Assembly (NCBI GenBank): GCA_023429545.1
Contig: JAEYUU010000022.1
Location: 1-6,388, forward strand
Length of the DNA stretch: 6,388 nt
DNA from: Verrucomicrobiota bacterium
GTDB lineage: Bacteria > Verrucomicrobiota > Verrucomicrobiia > Verrucomicrobiales > Verrucomicrobiaceae
Direction: 5' to 3'
Of the stretch, positions 1 to 6,388 are shown piece by piece. A model generated the notes under the pieces. That model did no database searches. It was not told where the DNA came from and saw only the letters and a program-made list of their open reading frames with translations. The first letter of the stretch is position 1; each line of letters begins with the position of its first letter. The translations under genes and the position numbers were made by a program.

Positions 1-2085
1 CCTCGGGACCTGCGGGAGCGCACAGGTGCGGATACGCTGGAGAGCGCCTTCATCTCCCTGCTCCCGGAAGAGAAAAAGAAGGGACACCGCCCGGTGGAGA
101 TCTCACCCTATATCGCGGGACATGAGGACGCCGCTGCCATCGAGGCCAAGGACCTTACGATGCGCTTCGGCCGCTTCGTGGCCGTGGACCATGTGGATTT
201 CCGCATCCGGCGGGGAGAGATTTTTGGATTCCTGGGCTCCAATGGCTGCGGCAAAACGACCACCATGAAGATGCTGACGGGCCTGCTGGCGGCCAGCGAG
301 GGTCAGGCCTGGCTCTTCGGAGTGAAGCTCAATCCGGGCGACCTCGAAACGCGGCGACGGGTCGGATACATGTCGCAGACATTCTCCCTCTACACCGAAT
401 TGACGGTTGAGCAGAATCTCGTGCTGCATGCCCGGTTGTTTCATGTGCCCGCCGGGATCATCCCCGGGAGGGTGAGGGAGATGGCAGATCGCTTTGGTCT
501 TCAAGGCGTCCTTTCCGAAATGCCAAACAGCCTGCCTCTGGGCATCCGGCAGCGCCTGTCCCTCGCGGTGGCGATGGTGCACAAGCCGGAATTGCTGATC
601 CTTGATGAGCCGACCTCGGGTGTCGATCCCATCGCGCGGGACAACTTCTGGAGGCTGATGATCGAGCTGTCCCGCAAGGACAAGGTGACCATCTTCATCT
701 CCACCCACTTCATGAATGAAGCGGAACGGTGCGACCGCATTTCGCTGATGCATGCGGGCCGGGTGCTCACCAGCGACAGTCCCTCGGAAGTGGTGCGCCA
801 GCACCATGCGGCCAATCTTGAGGAGGCGTTTGTATCCTGTCTGGAGGAGGCGCAGCGGGTTCAGGGCGGGAGTGCCCCATCTGCTGCTGTCATCGCGGAC
901 AGGACATTCATTGCATCACCAGGGCTGTCCCCGGGCAGCAGCCCGGAGCGCATCCGGCGCGGATTCAGTTTTAGACGTTCGATGAGTTATATGTGGAGGG
1001 AGTGGCTGGAACTCCGGCGCGATCCCGTGCGCGCCACCCTCGCACTGCTGGGCACCGTGATCCTCATGTTCATCATGGGCTACGGCATCAGCATGGATGT
1101 GGAGGACCTCACCTACGCGGTGCTGGATCACGACCGCACTTCGCTGAGTGAAAACTATGCGCTGAACCTCTCCGGTTCGCGTTATTTCATCGAGCGTGAT
1201 CCCATCCGGGACTACAGCGATCTCGACCGGCGGATGCGTGCTGGAGAACTGTCCCTGGCGATAGAGATTCCGCCAGGGTTTGCCCGGGATGCGCAACGCG
1301 GTGCAGCCGTACAGATCGGCGTCTGGGTGGACGGCGCGATGCCACAACGCGCGGAAACGGTACAGGGCTATGTGCAGGGCATGCACCGCCTCTGGCTTGC
1401 GGACATGGCGACGCGACGCCTGGGCCAATCGGTGACCGGTTCCGCCAGCATCGAAACACGTTACCGGTACAATCCTGACGTACGCAGTCTTCCCGCGATT
1501 GTCCCGGCCGTTATTCCCATTCTTTTGATGATGATACCGGGGATGCTCACCGCCTTGTCCGTGGTGCGGGAAAAGGAACTCGGCTCCATCGTCAATTTCT
1601 ATGTGACACCCGTCACCCGCACCGAGTTCCTGCTGGGCAAGCAGGTGCCATACATCCTGCTCGGCCTGCTGAACTTCCTGCTTACCACACTGCTCGCAGT
1701 GGCCGTGTTTGGCGTTCCGGTGAAGGGGGATTTTCTGACGCTGCTCGCAGGCGCCGCCATCTACGTGGGCAGTGCGACCGGGTTCGGGCTCCTGGCCTCC
1801 ACCTTCACCCGGAGCCAGATCGCGGCCATGTTCACCACCATGATTGGCACGATGATTCCATCCGTGGAATTCGCCGGCATGATCAATCCCGTTTCATCCC
1901 TGGAAGGCATGGGCGCTGTGATTGGACGCATCTACCCGGCCTCACACTTTCTGACCATCAGCCGGGGTGTCTTCAGCAAGGCACTGGGCTTCGCGGATTT
2001 GCATGCGTCCTTCTGGCCGCTCCTCATCGCCGCGCCAGTGATCACGGGGCTGGCCATCGCCCTGTTGAAGAAACAAGAAACCTGA
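1..2085 (+). CDS. rbbA: RbbA-like ABC transporter: ATPase domains fused to an ABC-2 permease (5' end cut by window)
   Basis: Frame 1 is open from base 1 to the TGA at 2083-2085 and encodes 694 visible residues. The first ~30 residues (ending ...[13 protein letters not shown]) match the end of a preceding ABC domain, so the GTG at 94 is internal and the true start lies upstream; E. coli RbbA is about 911 residues, so roughly 215 are missing. A complete second ABC domain follows (about residues 48-275): Walker [10 protein letters not shown] at 79-87, Q-loop Gln126, degenerate signature LPLGIRQ near 178, Walker B LLILDEP at 198-204, H-loop His236. A variable linker (about 282-325) leads to an ABC-2 membrane domain: one helix near 343-363, a large extracytoplasmic domain (about 366-496), then about five helices, with the permease motif VREKELGSI near 521. 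The family powers export with YhhJ; E. coli RbbA is also reported as a ribosome-associated ATPase affecting E-site tRNA. Family assignment is firm. Function here, export or ribosomal, is inferred. Confidence 0.93.
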   Translation, partial: PRDLRERTGADTLESAFISLLPEEKKKGHRPVEISPYIAGHEDAAAIEAKDLTMRFGRFVAVDHVDFRIRRGEIFGFLGSNGCGKTTTMKMLTGLLAASEGQAWLFGVKLNPGDLETRRRVGYMSQTFSLYTELTVEQNLVLHARLFHVPAGIIPGRVREMADRFGLQGVLSEMPNSLPLGIRQRLSLAVAMVHKPELLILDEPTSGVDPIARDNFWRLMIELSRKDKVTIFISTHFMNEAERCDRISLMHAGRVLTSDSPSEVVRQHHAANLEEAFVSCLEEAQRVQGGSAPSAAVIADRTFIASPGLSPGSSPERIRRGFSFRRSMSYMWREWLELRRDPVRATLALLGTVILMFIMGYGISMDVEDLTYAVLDHDRTSLSENYALNLSGSRYFIERDPIRDYSDLDRRMRAGELSLAIEIPPGFARDAQRGAAVQIGVWVDGAMPQRAETVQGYVQGMHRLWLADMATRRLGQSVTGSASIETRYRYNPDVRSLPAIVPAVIPILLMMIPGMLTALSVVREKELGSIVNFYVTPVTRTEFLLGKQVPYILLGLLNFLLTTLLAVAVFGVPVKGDFLTLLAGAAIYVGSATGFGLLASTFTRSQIAAMFTTMIGTMIPSVEFAGMINPVSSLEGMGAVIGRIYPASHFLTISRGVFSKALGFADLHASFWPLLIAAPVITGLAIALLKKQET

Positions 2086-2094
2086 ATGCCATGA
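2086..2094 (+). promoter_or_regulatory. Translation-coupling junction rbbA/yhhJ (ATGCCATGA)
   Basis: Directly after the rbbA TGA there is an ATG at 2086 whose frame stops after two codons (ATG-CCA-TGA). That TGA overlaps the yhhJ ATG at 2091 as ATGA. No good Shine-Dalgarno sequence precedes it; the upstream stretch is A-rich (GAAGAAACAAGAAACC). The arrangement fits ribosomes finishing rbbA and reinitiating on yhhJ. The geometry is seen directly; the coupling is inferred. Confidence 0.4.
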
Positions 2095-3215
2095 GCCGGG
2101 TCTCCAACATCTGCCGACTGGGAGTCAAGGAACTCTGGAGCCTTGCGCGTGATCCGATCATGCTCGTGCTCATTGTGATCACCTTCACCCTCATGATCTA
2201 CGTTTCGGCGACCGCGTTGCCGGACACGCTGCACAGTGCTCCCATCGCCATTGTTGACGAGGATGACTCACCGCTTTCCGCGAAAATCGTTTCAAGCTTT
2301 TATCCACCCCATTTCAAGCATCCAGCGCTGATCCAGCTCCACCAGATTGATGAGGCCCTGGATTCCGGTGAATACACCTTCGCTCTGGACATTCCGCCGG
2401 ACTTCCAGCGCGATGTACTGGCGGGCCGCTCTCCCTCCATCCAGTTGAATGTGGACGCCACGCGCATGAGCCAGGCCTTCACGGGGAATGCCTATGTCCA
2501 GCAGATCATCTCGGACGAGATCACCGAGTTTGTGCAGCACTATCGCGGCGGTTCCGGTGCCCAGATTGATCTGGCAGTGCGCACCCGGTTCAATCCGAAT
2601 CTGGAGCAGTCATGGTTTGGCGCGCTGACGGAACTCATCAACAACGTGACCATGCTTTCCATCATTCTTACGGGCGCGGCGTTGATCCGCGAGCGGGAGC
2701 ATGGCACGATCGAGCATCTTCTGGTCATGCCGGTCACACCGGCGGAGATCATGCTCGCCAAGGTCTGGTCCATGGGAGTGGTGGTGCTGGCGGCGGCGAC
2801 GTTGTCCCTGCTGCTCGTCGCCCAGGGGATGCTCAGGATTCCCATTGAGGGATCCTTGTTGTTGTTCCTGGCTGGCACGGCCCTGCACCTCTTTGCCACC
2901 ACTTCCATGGGCATCTTCATGGCCACGCTTGCCCGCAGCATGCCGCAGTTCGGCATGCTGCTGCTGCTGTTTCTTCTCCCGCTGGAAATGCTGTCGGGGG
3001 GGATGACACCGCGGGAAAGCATGCCGAAATTCGTCCAGGATGTGATGCTTCTCGCCCCGACCACGCACTACGTGGAACTGGGCCAGGCCATCCTATTCCG
3101 GGGTGCAGGCATGGAGGTGGTTTGGAAGCAGTTCTTGATGCTCGCCGCCATCGGTTCCGCATTCTTTGCCATCTCGCTGGTGCGCTTCCGCACGGCAATC
3201 ACCAGACTGGCGTGA
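2091..3215 (+). CDS. yhhJ: YhhJ-like ABC-2 type permease
   Basis: This 374-residue inner-membrane permease is full length for the YhhJ family. One helix lies at about 22-42, followed by a large extracytoplasmic domain (about 43-175) and a C-terminal bundle of helices at about 180-200, 223-245, 253-280, 286-305 and 347-365. Recognisable YhhJ blocks are VDATRMSQAFTGN (121-133), the ABC-2 coupling motif REREHGTIEHLLVMPVTP (200-217), SGGMTPRESMP (302-312) and LFRGAG (335-340). It has the same architecture as the membrane domain fused to RbbA upstream and should pair with it as the second permease half, taking ATPase power from RbbA. The ATG lies 5 bases after the rbbA stop, with no clear Shine-Dalgarno site, which suggests translational coupling. 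The exported substrate is unknown; related systems are annotated as drug or antibiotic exporters without strong proof. Confidence 0.93.
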   Translation: MSRVSNICRLGVKELWSLARDPIMLVLIVITFTLMIYVSATALPDTLHSAPIAIVDEDDSPLSAKIVSSFYPPHFKHPALIQLHQIDEALDSGEYTFALDIPPDFQRDVLAGRSPSIQLNVDATRMSQAFTGNAYVQQIISDEITEFVQHYRGGSGAQIDLAVRTRFNPNLEQSWFGALTELINNVTMLSIILTGAALIREREHGTIEHLLVMPVTPAEIMLAKVWSMGVVVLAAATLSLLLVAQGMLRIPIEGSLLLFLAGTALHLFATTSMGIFMATLARSMPQFGMLLLLFLLPLEMLSGGMTPRESMPKFVQDVMLLAPTTHYVELGQAILFRGAGMEVVWKQFLMLAAIGSAFFAISLVRFRTAITRLA

Positions 3216-3272
3216 GTGTGAGTGCAGGCCGGGACTCGGTGGATGCACCACGGTCAGGGCGTAGATTTCTTT
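3216..3272. other. Convergent intergenic junction, no convincing terminator
   Basis: These 57 bases separate the stops of yhhJ (plus) and the P-type ATPase gene (minus). An imperfect stem-loop can be drawn at 3233-3255 (GGTG/CACC core at 3238-3249, plus an outer GAC/GTC pair), and a T-rich run on the plus strand (3266-3274) begins 11 bases later and runs into the ATPase stop codon. The stem is short and the T-run too distant for a standard intrinsic terminator. No terminator is visible for the minus-strand gene. Confidence 0.3.
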
Positions 3273-5888
3273 TTAAACCCGCTCTGTTTGCTGGCGATCC
3301 AGACGCGCAAAGAAGGTCCGCTTGAGCGCCTCGCTGGCCACGAGATAGGAGATGGTAATGCCCATCAGCGCGAGCATGAATGATACAGGGAGCGGCACCA
3401 GGCCAAAGGTGTGGCCGAGCGATGTCCAGGGAAGGAACACGGCAATTCCGGCAACCACGAGTGTGGAGATGAATAGTATGCCGCTGGGCCTGCTCTTGAA
3501 GCATGATCCGCGCGTGCGGATGACCATCACGATGAAGAGTTCCGTCATCAGAGACTCAATGAACCATCCCGTCTGAAACTGCTGCTCGCTCGCATGCAAC
3601 GCGGCGATGAGAACTCCAAAAGTCAGAAAGTCGAACAACGAGCTGAGCAGTCCAAAGATGACCATGAATTGCCGGATCGACTTGTTATCCCACCGCCGGG
3701 GTTTCTTGAGTTGTTCGGGATCCACCGAATCCGTGGCTACCGCCATCGCGGGAAGGTCGGAGAGGAAGTTGTTCAGCAGGATCTGCTTGGGCAGCAGAGG
3801 CAGGAAGGGGAGGAGAAATGAAGCGCCTGCCATGCTGAACATATTGCCGAAATTCGCGCTTGAGGTGATGAATACATACTTCAGCGTGTTGGCGAATGTG
3901 ACGCGGCCATTGCGCACGCCACGCGCCAGCACCCCGAGGTCATGGCGCAACAACACAATATCGGCCGCCTCCTTGGCAACATCCACCGCGCCCTCCACCG
4001 AGATGCCGACATCCGCAGCGTGCAGCGCTGACGCGTCGTTGATGCCGTCCCCAAGATACCCAATCACATTTCCTGACCGGCGCAGCGCGAGAATGATGCG
4101 CTCCTTCTGGCTGGGCTCCGTTTCGGCGAAAATATCCACCTTGCATGCGGCATGCATCAAAGCCATTTCCTGCATCCCGCGAATCTCCGCGCCTGTCAGT
4201 ACCTGGGGTGCGGCCAGTCCTACGTGCAAGCCTGCTCGATGGGCCGCGACCTTGCTGTCTCCTGTGATGATCTTGAGCCGGACGCCGAGGTGTTTCAGTT
4301 CCTGGACCGCATCCGCGGCACCTTCTTTCATCTTGTCCTCGAACAGCAGAAAGCCTTCGAAGGTCATGTTGCACTCGTCATCCTTGTTAATCACGGGGTC
4401 ATCGGTCACGTCCCGGACTGCCAGCCCCAAAACGCGCCGTCCCTCGTTGCTGTACCGCTGGAATCGTTCTTGCAGCGCATCAGCCCACTCTTCCATGGGT
4501 GCCGGGCCGTGGTCACAGGCGACATGGGTGCAGACTTCCAGCACTTTGGCGAATGCACCCTTTGTGATCATCAGGTGTTTTTGGGGCGCTCCATCCGCGG
4601 GAGGCAGCGTCACAACGACACTGAGTCTCTTGCGAGTGAAGTCGTAAGGAACCTCGTCCACTTTGTCCCAGAAGGACAGATCCAGATGGCTCTCAGCCCG
4701 CAGCGCCTCGTCAATGGGATTGGTGAATCCCGATTCAAATGAGGCGTTGAGCGTCGCGTGCAGACGCGCTTGGGCGCTCTCATGACCAAGCGGGTCCATC
4801 ACCCCCATCAGTCTCATGCGACCTTCCGTGAGCGTTCCGGTCTTGTCCGAGCACAGGACGTTCATGGTACCAAAGTTCTCGATGGCATGGAGACGCCGTA
4901 CAATGACATGGTCCCGTGCCATGCGTCGCGCACCACGGGCAAGCGTGATGCTGACGATCGCGGGCAGCAGTTCCGGCGTCATGCCAACGGCAAGAGCCAG
5001 GGCGAACATGAATGATTCCAGTGCCGGACGCTGGAAGAGAAGATTGATTCCAATGATCGAGATGACCAGGACCATGGTCATGCGCACGAGCAGGTCGCCA
5101 AAGTGCCTCAAGCCGCGCTCGAAGTCCGTTTCCGGCGCGCGCAGCCGCAACTGTCCTGAGATTTTTCCAAACTCTGTCTCCGCTCCCGTGGTGACTGTGA
5201 GTATGCGGGCTGTGCCGCTGACCACGTGCGTCCCTTTGAAAACCGCGTTCGAACGCGGGCCGTGTCTGACACCGCCGGCACCGGCACCCTTTTCTGAAGG
5301 AAAGCTCTCACCGGTAAGCGCCGACTCGTCGACGAAGAGATCCTTGGACTCAAGAATCAGGGCATCGCCGGGGATGGTGTCACCCGCGTTCAGAATCACC
5401 ACGTCGCCTGGAACGATCTGTTCGCAAGTGAGTTGGACCTCGACTCCATCGCGCACGACTGTCGATTTTGCCTGAACTACTGCAAGAAGTGCGGCCAGTG
5501 CATTGCTCGCGCGGTATTCCTGCCAGAATCCCAGCAGCGTGCTCATCAACACCACTGCCGTTACGATCAGTGCATCAGTATGGTCACCCAGGATCATGGA
5601 CAGCAGCATGGCTGCCAGGAGCAGGAGTATCAGCGGGCTGCGGAATTGATTGACGAAAAGTGACAGTGCTCCGGTCTCCCTGCCGTTGCCGCCGCGGTCC
5701 TTTCCGCCATGAACCAACAATCTCTCTGCCGCCTCCGGGGCGGTCAGCCCTTCAGGCCGGGATCGGGTGTACGCTATAGCTTGGGCGATCGTAAGATCAT
5801 GGATTTCGGCCAGATGATCTTCCGCTGCGCCGCCCTCCAGTTCACGGTGCCTGTTGCGATGGAAGAACTTGGGGAGTTTAAAGGACAT
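3273..5888 (-). CDS. mgtA: MgtA-like P-type ATPase, probable magnesium/cation transporter
   Basis: This is a complete 871-residue P-type ATPase, close to the usual ~900 of the MgtA/MgtB (P3B) group, which imports Mg2+ into the cytoplasm using ATP. The N-terminus is basic (KLPKFFHRNRHR, 4-15), then a cation-ATPase N-terminal domain (about 25-75). Helices M1-M2 lie near 84-120; the actuator domain carries TGES at 192-195; M3-M4 lie near 266-315 with the ion-site motif MTPELLP (303-309). The phosphorylation motif is CSDKTGT with Asp348, the nucleotide-binding motif KGA is at 443-445, TGD at 542-544 and the hinge GDGIND at 613-618. M5-M10 occupy about 670-851. The M5 motif SSANFGN (676-682) and the FGLLSSLFDFLTFG stretch (745-758) resemble MgtA rather than Ca2+ or heavy-metal pumps. 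The usual hinge proline (NDAPA) is serine (Ser620). The ATG at 5886-5888 has a good Shine-Dalgarno site. Mg2+ specificity is inferred from family. Confidence 0.9.
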   Translation of the reverse strand: MSFKLPKFFHRNRHRELEGGAAEDHLAEIHDLTIAQAIAYTRSRPEGLTAPEAAERLLVHGGKDRGGNGRETGALSLFVNQFRSPLILLLLAAMLLSMILGDHTDALIVTAVVLMSTLLGFWQEYRASNALAALLAVVQAKSTVVRDGVEVQLTCEQIVPGDVVILNAGDTIPGDALILESKDLFVDESALTGESFPSEKGAGAGGVRHGPRSNAVFKGTHVVSGTARILTVTTGAETEFGKISGQLRLRAPETDFERGLRHFGDLLVRMTMVLVISIIGINLLFQRPALESFMFALALAVGMTPELLPAIVSITLARGARRMARDHVIVRRLHAIENFGTMNVLCSDKTGTLTEGRMRLMGVMDPLGHESAQARLHATLNASFESGFTNPIDEALRAESHLDLSFWDKVDEVPYDFTRKRLSVVVTLPPADGAPQKHLMITKGAFAKVLEVCTHVACDHGPAPMEEWADALQERFQRYSNEGRRVLGLAVRDVTDDPVINKDDECNMTFEGFLLFEDKMKEGAADAVQELKHLGVRLKIITGDSKVAAHRAGLHVGLAAPQVLTGAEIRGMQEMALMHAACKVDIFAETEPSQKERIILALRRSGNVIGYLGDGINDASALHAADVGISVEGAVDVAKEAADIVLLRHDLGVLARGVRNGRVTFANTLKYVFITSSANFGNMFSMAGASFLLPFLPLLPKQILLNNFLSDLPAMAVATDSVDPEQLKKPRRWDNKSIRQFMVIFGLLSSLFDFLTFGVLIAALHASEQQFQTGWFIESLMTELFIVMVIRTRGSCFKSRPSGILFISTLVVAGIAVFLPWTSLGHTFGLVPLPVSFMLALMGITISYLVASEALKRTFFARLDRQQTERV

Positions 5889-5896
5889 TGCAGCAA

Positions 5897-5902
5897 CCCC
5901 TC
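5897..5902 (-). promoter_or_regulatory. Shine-Dalgarno site of the P-type ATPase gene
   Basis: On the minus strand GAGGGG lies 8 bases upstream of the ATG at 5886-5888, which supports that start. No other in-frame start upstream has a comparable site. Confidence 0.65.
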
Positions 5903-5916
5903 AAGAGTCTCTTCGG

Positions 5917-5945
5917 ATAGTATCCCACCCGTCCAAAGTTGTCTT
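5917..5945 (-). promoter_or_regulatory. Possible sigma70-type promoter for the P-type ATPase gene
   Basis: On the minus strand, AAGACA (5940-5945, 4 of 6 matches to TTGACA) is followed after 17 bases by TACTAT (5917-5922, 4 of 6 matches to TATAAT). Transcription from it would begin near 5910, leaving only about 20 bases of leader that still include the Shine-Dalgarno site. It is the best-spaced pair I found by eye, but it is weak and chance is a real alternative. Confidence 0.25.
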
Positions 5946-5957
5946 CGCGTCAATTGG
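5933..5957. promoter_or_regulatory. Imperfect palindrome overlapping the putative promoter
   Basis: The 25-base element has nested complementary arms: CCAA (5933-5936) with TTGG (5954-5957), and TTG (5939-5941) with CAA (5951-5953), the left arms being separated by two extra bases. The inner part reads TTGTC-N5-GTCAA, a near-symmetric 15-mer. It covers the proposed -35 hexamer, a usual place for an operator, but no known regulator motif was recognised. Confidence 0.2.
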
Positions 5958-6120
5958 GAGGAAAGCGGCAGTTCTTGCTCGGGAAACAGGCTGAGCAGCC
6001 CTGCGGGCTCCCGGGAGTTCCCGGCTTGCCCCGCCGCAAGTGCCGCATGCGATCTGGCAAATGAGGACTTGGCGTGGCGCCTGCCACCACCGAGAGATAT
6101 CCGCCACCATCTCCATCGTT

Positions 6121-6388
6121 GTGAATTCCCCGCAGACCCAGCGTGTGCTCGACTTTCTGGCCGATCCGGAGTCCTATGCGCATCGACCTCCGCAGGTGAC
6201 ACTCATCCAGACGCATGCATCCTGGGTGTTCGTCGCGCCGCCATTCGTCTGCAAGATCAAGAAGCCGGTGAACTTCGGCTTTCTGGACTTCTCGACCTTG
6301 GAACTCCGCAGGGCCGACTGCGAGCGCGAGGTGAAACTGAACCGGCGGCTCGCCGGGGATATCTACCTCGGCGTGGAATCCATTCGTG
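6121..6388 (+). CDS. COG2187-type aminoglycoside-phosphotransferase-like/ATP-binding protein, N-terminal part (3' end cut by window)
   Basis: Frame 1 is open from 5995 to the window end; from the GTG at 6121 it encodes 89 residues. The sequence matches the N-terminus of COG2187-type proteins, often annotated as bifunctional aminoglycoside phosphotransferase/ATP-binding protein: VLDFLADPESYA (9-20), IQTHASWVFVAPPFVCKIKKPV (29-50, read as two blocks around APP), FLDFSTLELRR (54-64), CEREVKLNRRL (67-77) and IYLGVESI (81-88). The Lys in KIKKPV and Glu in CEREVKLN could be the ATP-site Lys/Glu pair of a kinase-like fold; that is inference. The family often carries a C-terminal P-loop kinase-like domain, which would be outside the window. 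Substrate and role are unknown; antibiotic resistance should not be assumed from the name. GTG at 6121 is chosen because homologues begin a few residues before the VLDFL block; an in-frame ATG at 6061 adds 20 residues that look non-conserved. Neither start has a clear Shine-Dalgarno site. Confidence 0.82.
   Translation, partial: MNSPQTQRVLDFLADPESYAHRPPQVTLIQTHASWVFVAPPFVCKIKKPVNFGFLDFSTLELRRADCEREVKLNRRLAGDIYLGVESIR

Noticed and set aside
103..807. Minus-strand open frame of 234 codons opposite the rbbA ATPase domain
   Set aside because: It lies wholly antisense to a conserved ABC domain, has a His/Gly/Arg-rich composition typical of shadow frames in GC-rich DNA, and shows no recognisable domain.
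2940..2970. CTG-rich stretch within yhhJ considered as a repeat
   Set aside because: It encodes a leucine run in a transmembrane helix (residues 290-296); the repeated codon reflects protein composition and codon preference.
3233..3274. Intrinsic terminator for the rbbA-yhhJ operon
   Set aside because: The stem is short and interrupted, and the T-rich run starts 11 bases after it, so it does not meet the usual form.
3607..4647. Plus-strand open frame of 346 codons opposite the P-type ATPase gene
   Set aside because: It is antisense to the conserved catalytic part of the ATPase, is Ser/Arg/Pro-rich and low in complexity, and matches no family I recognise.
5948..5953. TTGACG on the minus strand as a strong -35 box
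   Set aside because: It matches the -35 consensus well, but the nearest -10-like hexamers (GATACT, TACTAT) are 23-25 bases away, beyond normal spacing, and nothing suitable lies at 16-18 bases.
5901..6116. Minus-strand frame of 71 codons ending 12 bases before the ATPase start, considered as a leader peptide
   Set aside because: No Shine-Dalgarno site, arginine- and alanine-rich composition like a random GC-rich frame, not proline-rich like MgtL, and it would need a promoter upstream of the divergent gene's start. Conservation in relatives could revive it.

Overview
The window comes from a GC-rich bacterium, most probably Gram-negative: the left half is a YhiI/RbbA/YhhJ-type ABC export locus, a class that normally works with a periplasmic adaptor. 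The phylum cannot be decided from the sequence. No insertion sequence, CRISPR array, tRNA, rRNA or phage gene is visible, and all four genes look intact apart from the two cut by the window edges.

Layout. (1) Positions 1-2085, plus strand: the 3' part of an rbbA-like gene. It holds the last residues of a first ABC ATPase domain, a complete second ABC ATPase domain and a fused ABC-2 membrane domain. The reading frame is open from base 1, so the real start lies upstream of the window. (2) Positions 2091-3215, plus strand: a yhhJ-like ABC-2 permease, starting 5 bases after the rbbA stop and clearly in the same operon. (3) Positions 3216-3272: a short convergent junction without a convincing terminator. 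(4) Positions 3273-5888, minus strand: a complete P-type ATPase of the MgtA (P3B, magnesium-translocating) type with all catalytic motifs. (5) Positions 5889-6120: a divergent intergenic region with a good Shine-Dalgarno site, a possible promoter and an imperfect palindrome for the ATPase gene. (6) About 6121-6388, plus strand: the 5' end of a gene for a COG2187-type protein (aminoglycoside-phosphotransferase-like domain, usually fused to an AAA/kinase-like ATPase domain), cut by the right edge.

How they may work together. RbbA and YhhJ should form one membrane complex, with RbbA supplying two ATPase domains and one permease and YhhJ the second permease; a HlyD-like adaptor (YhiI) is expected just upstream of the window. 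The cation ATPase beside a COG2187 protein recalls gene sets seen in hypoxia/dormancy stress regulons, for example the DosR regulon of Mycobacterium, which includes ctpF and Rv2004c. That link is inference from gene content; no DosR or FNR/Anr-type box was recognised here. Nothing in the window is clearly a new system. The points most worth a second look are the stress-island context, the unusual residues in the P-type ATPase and the divergent control region.
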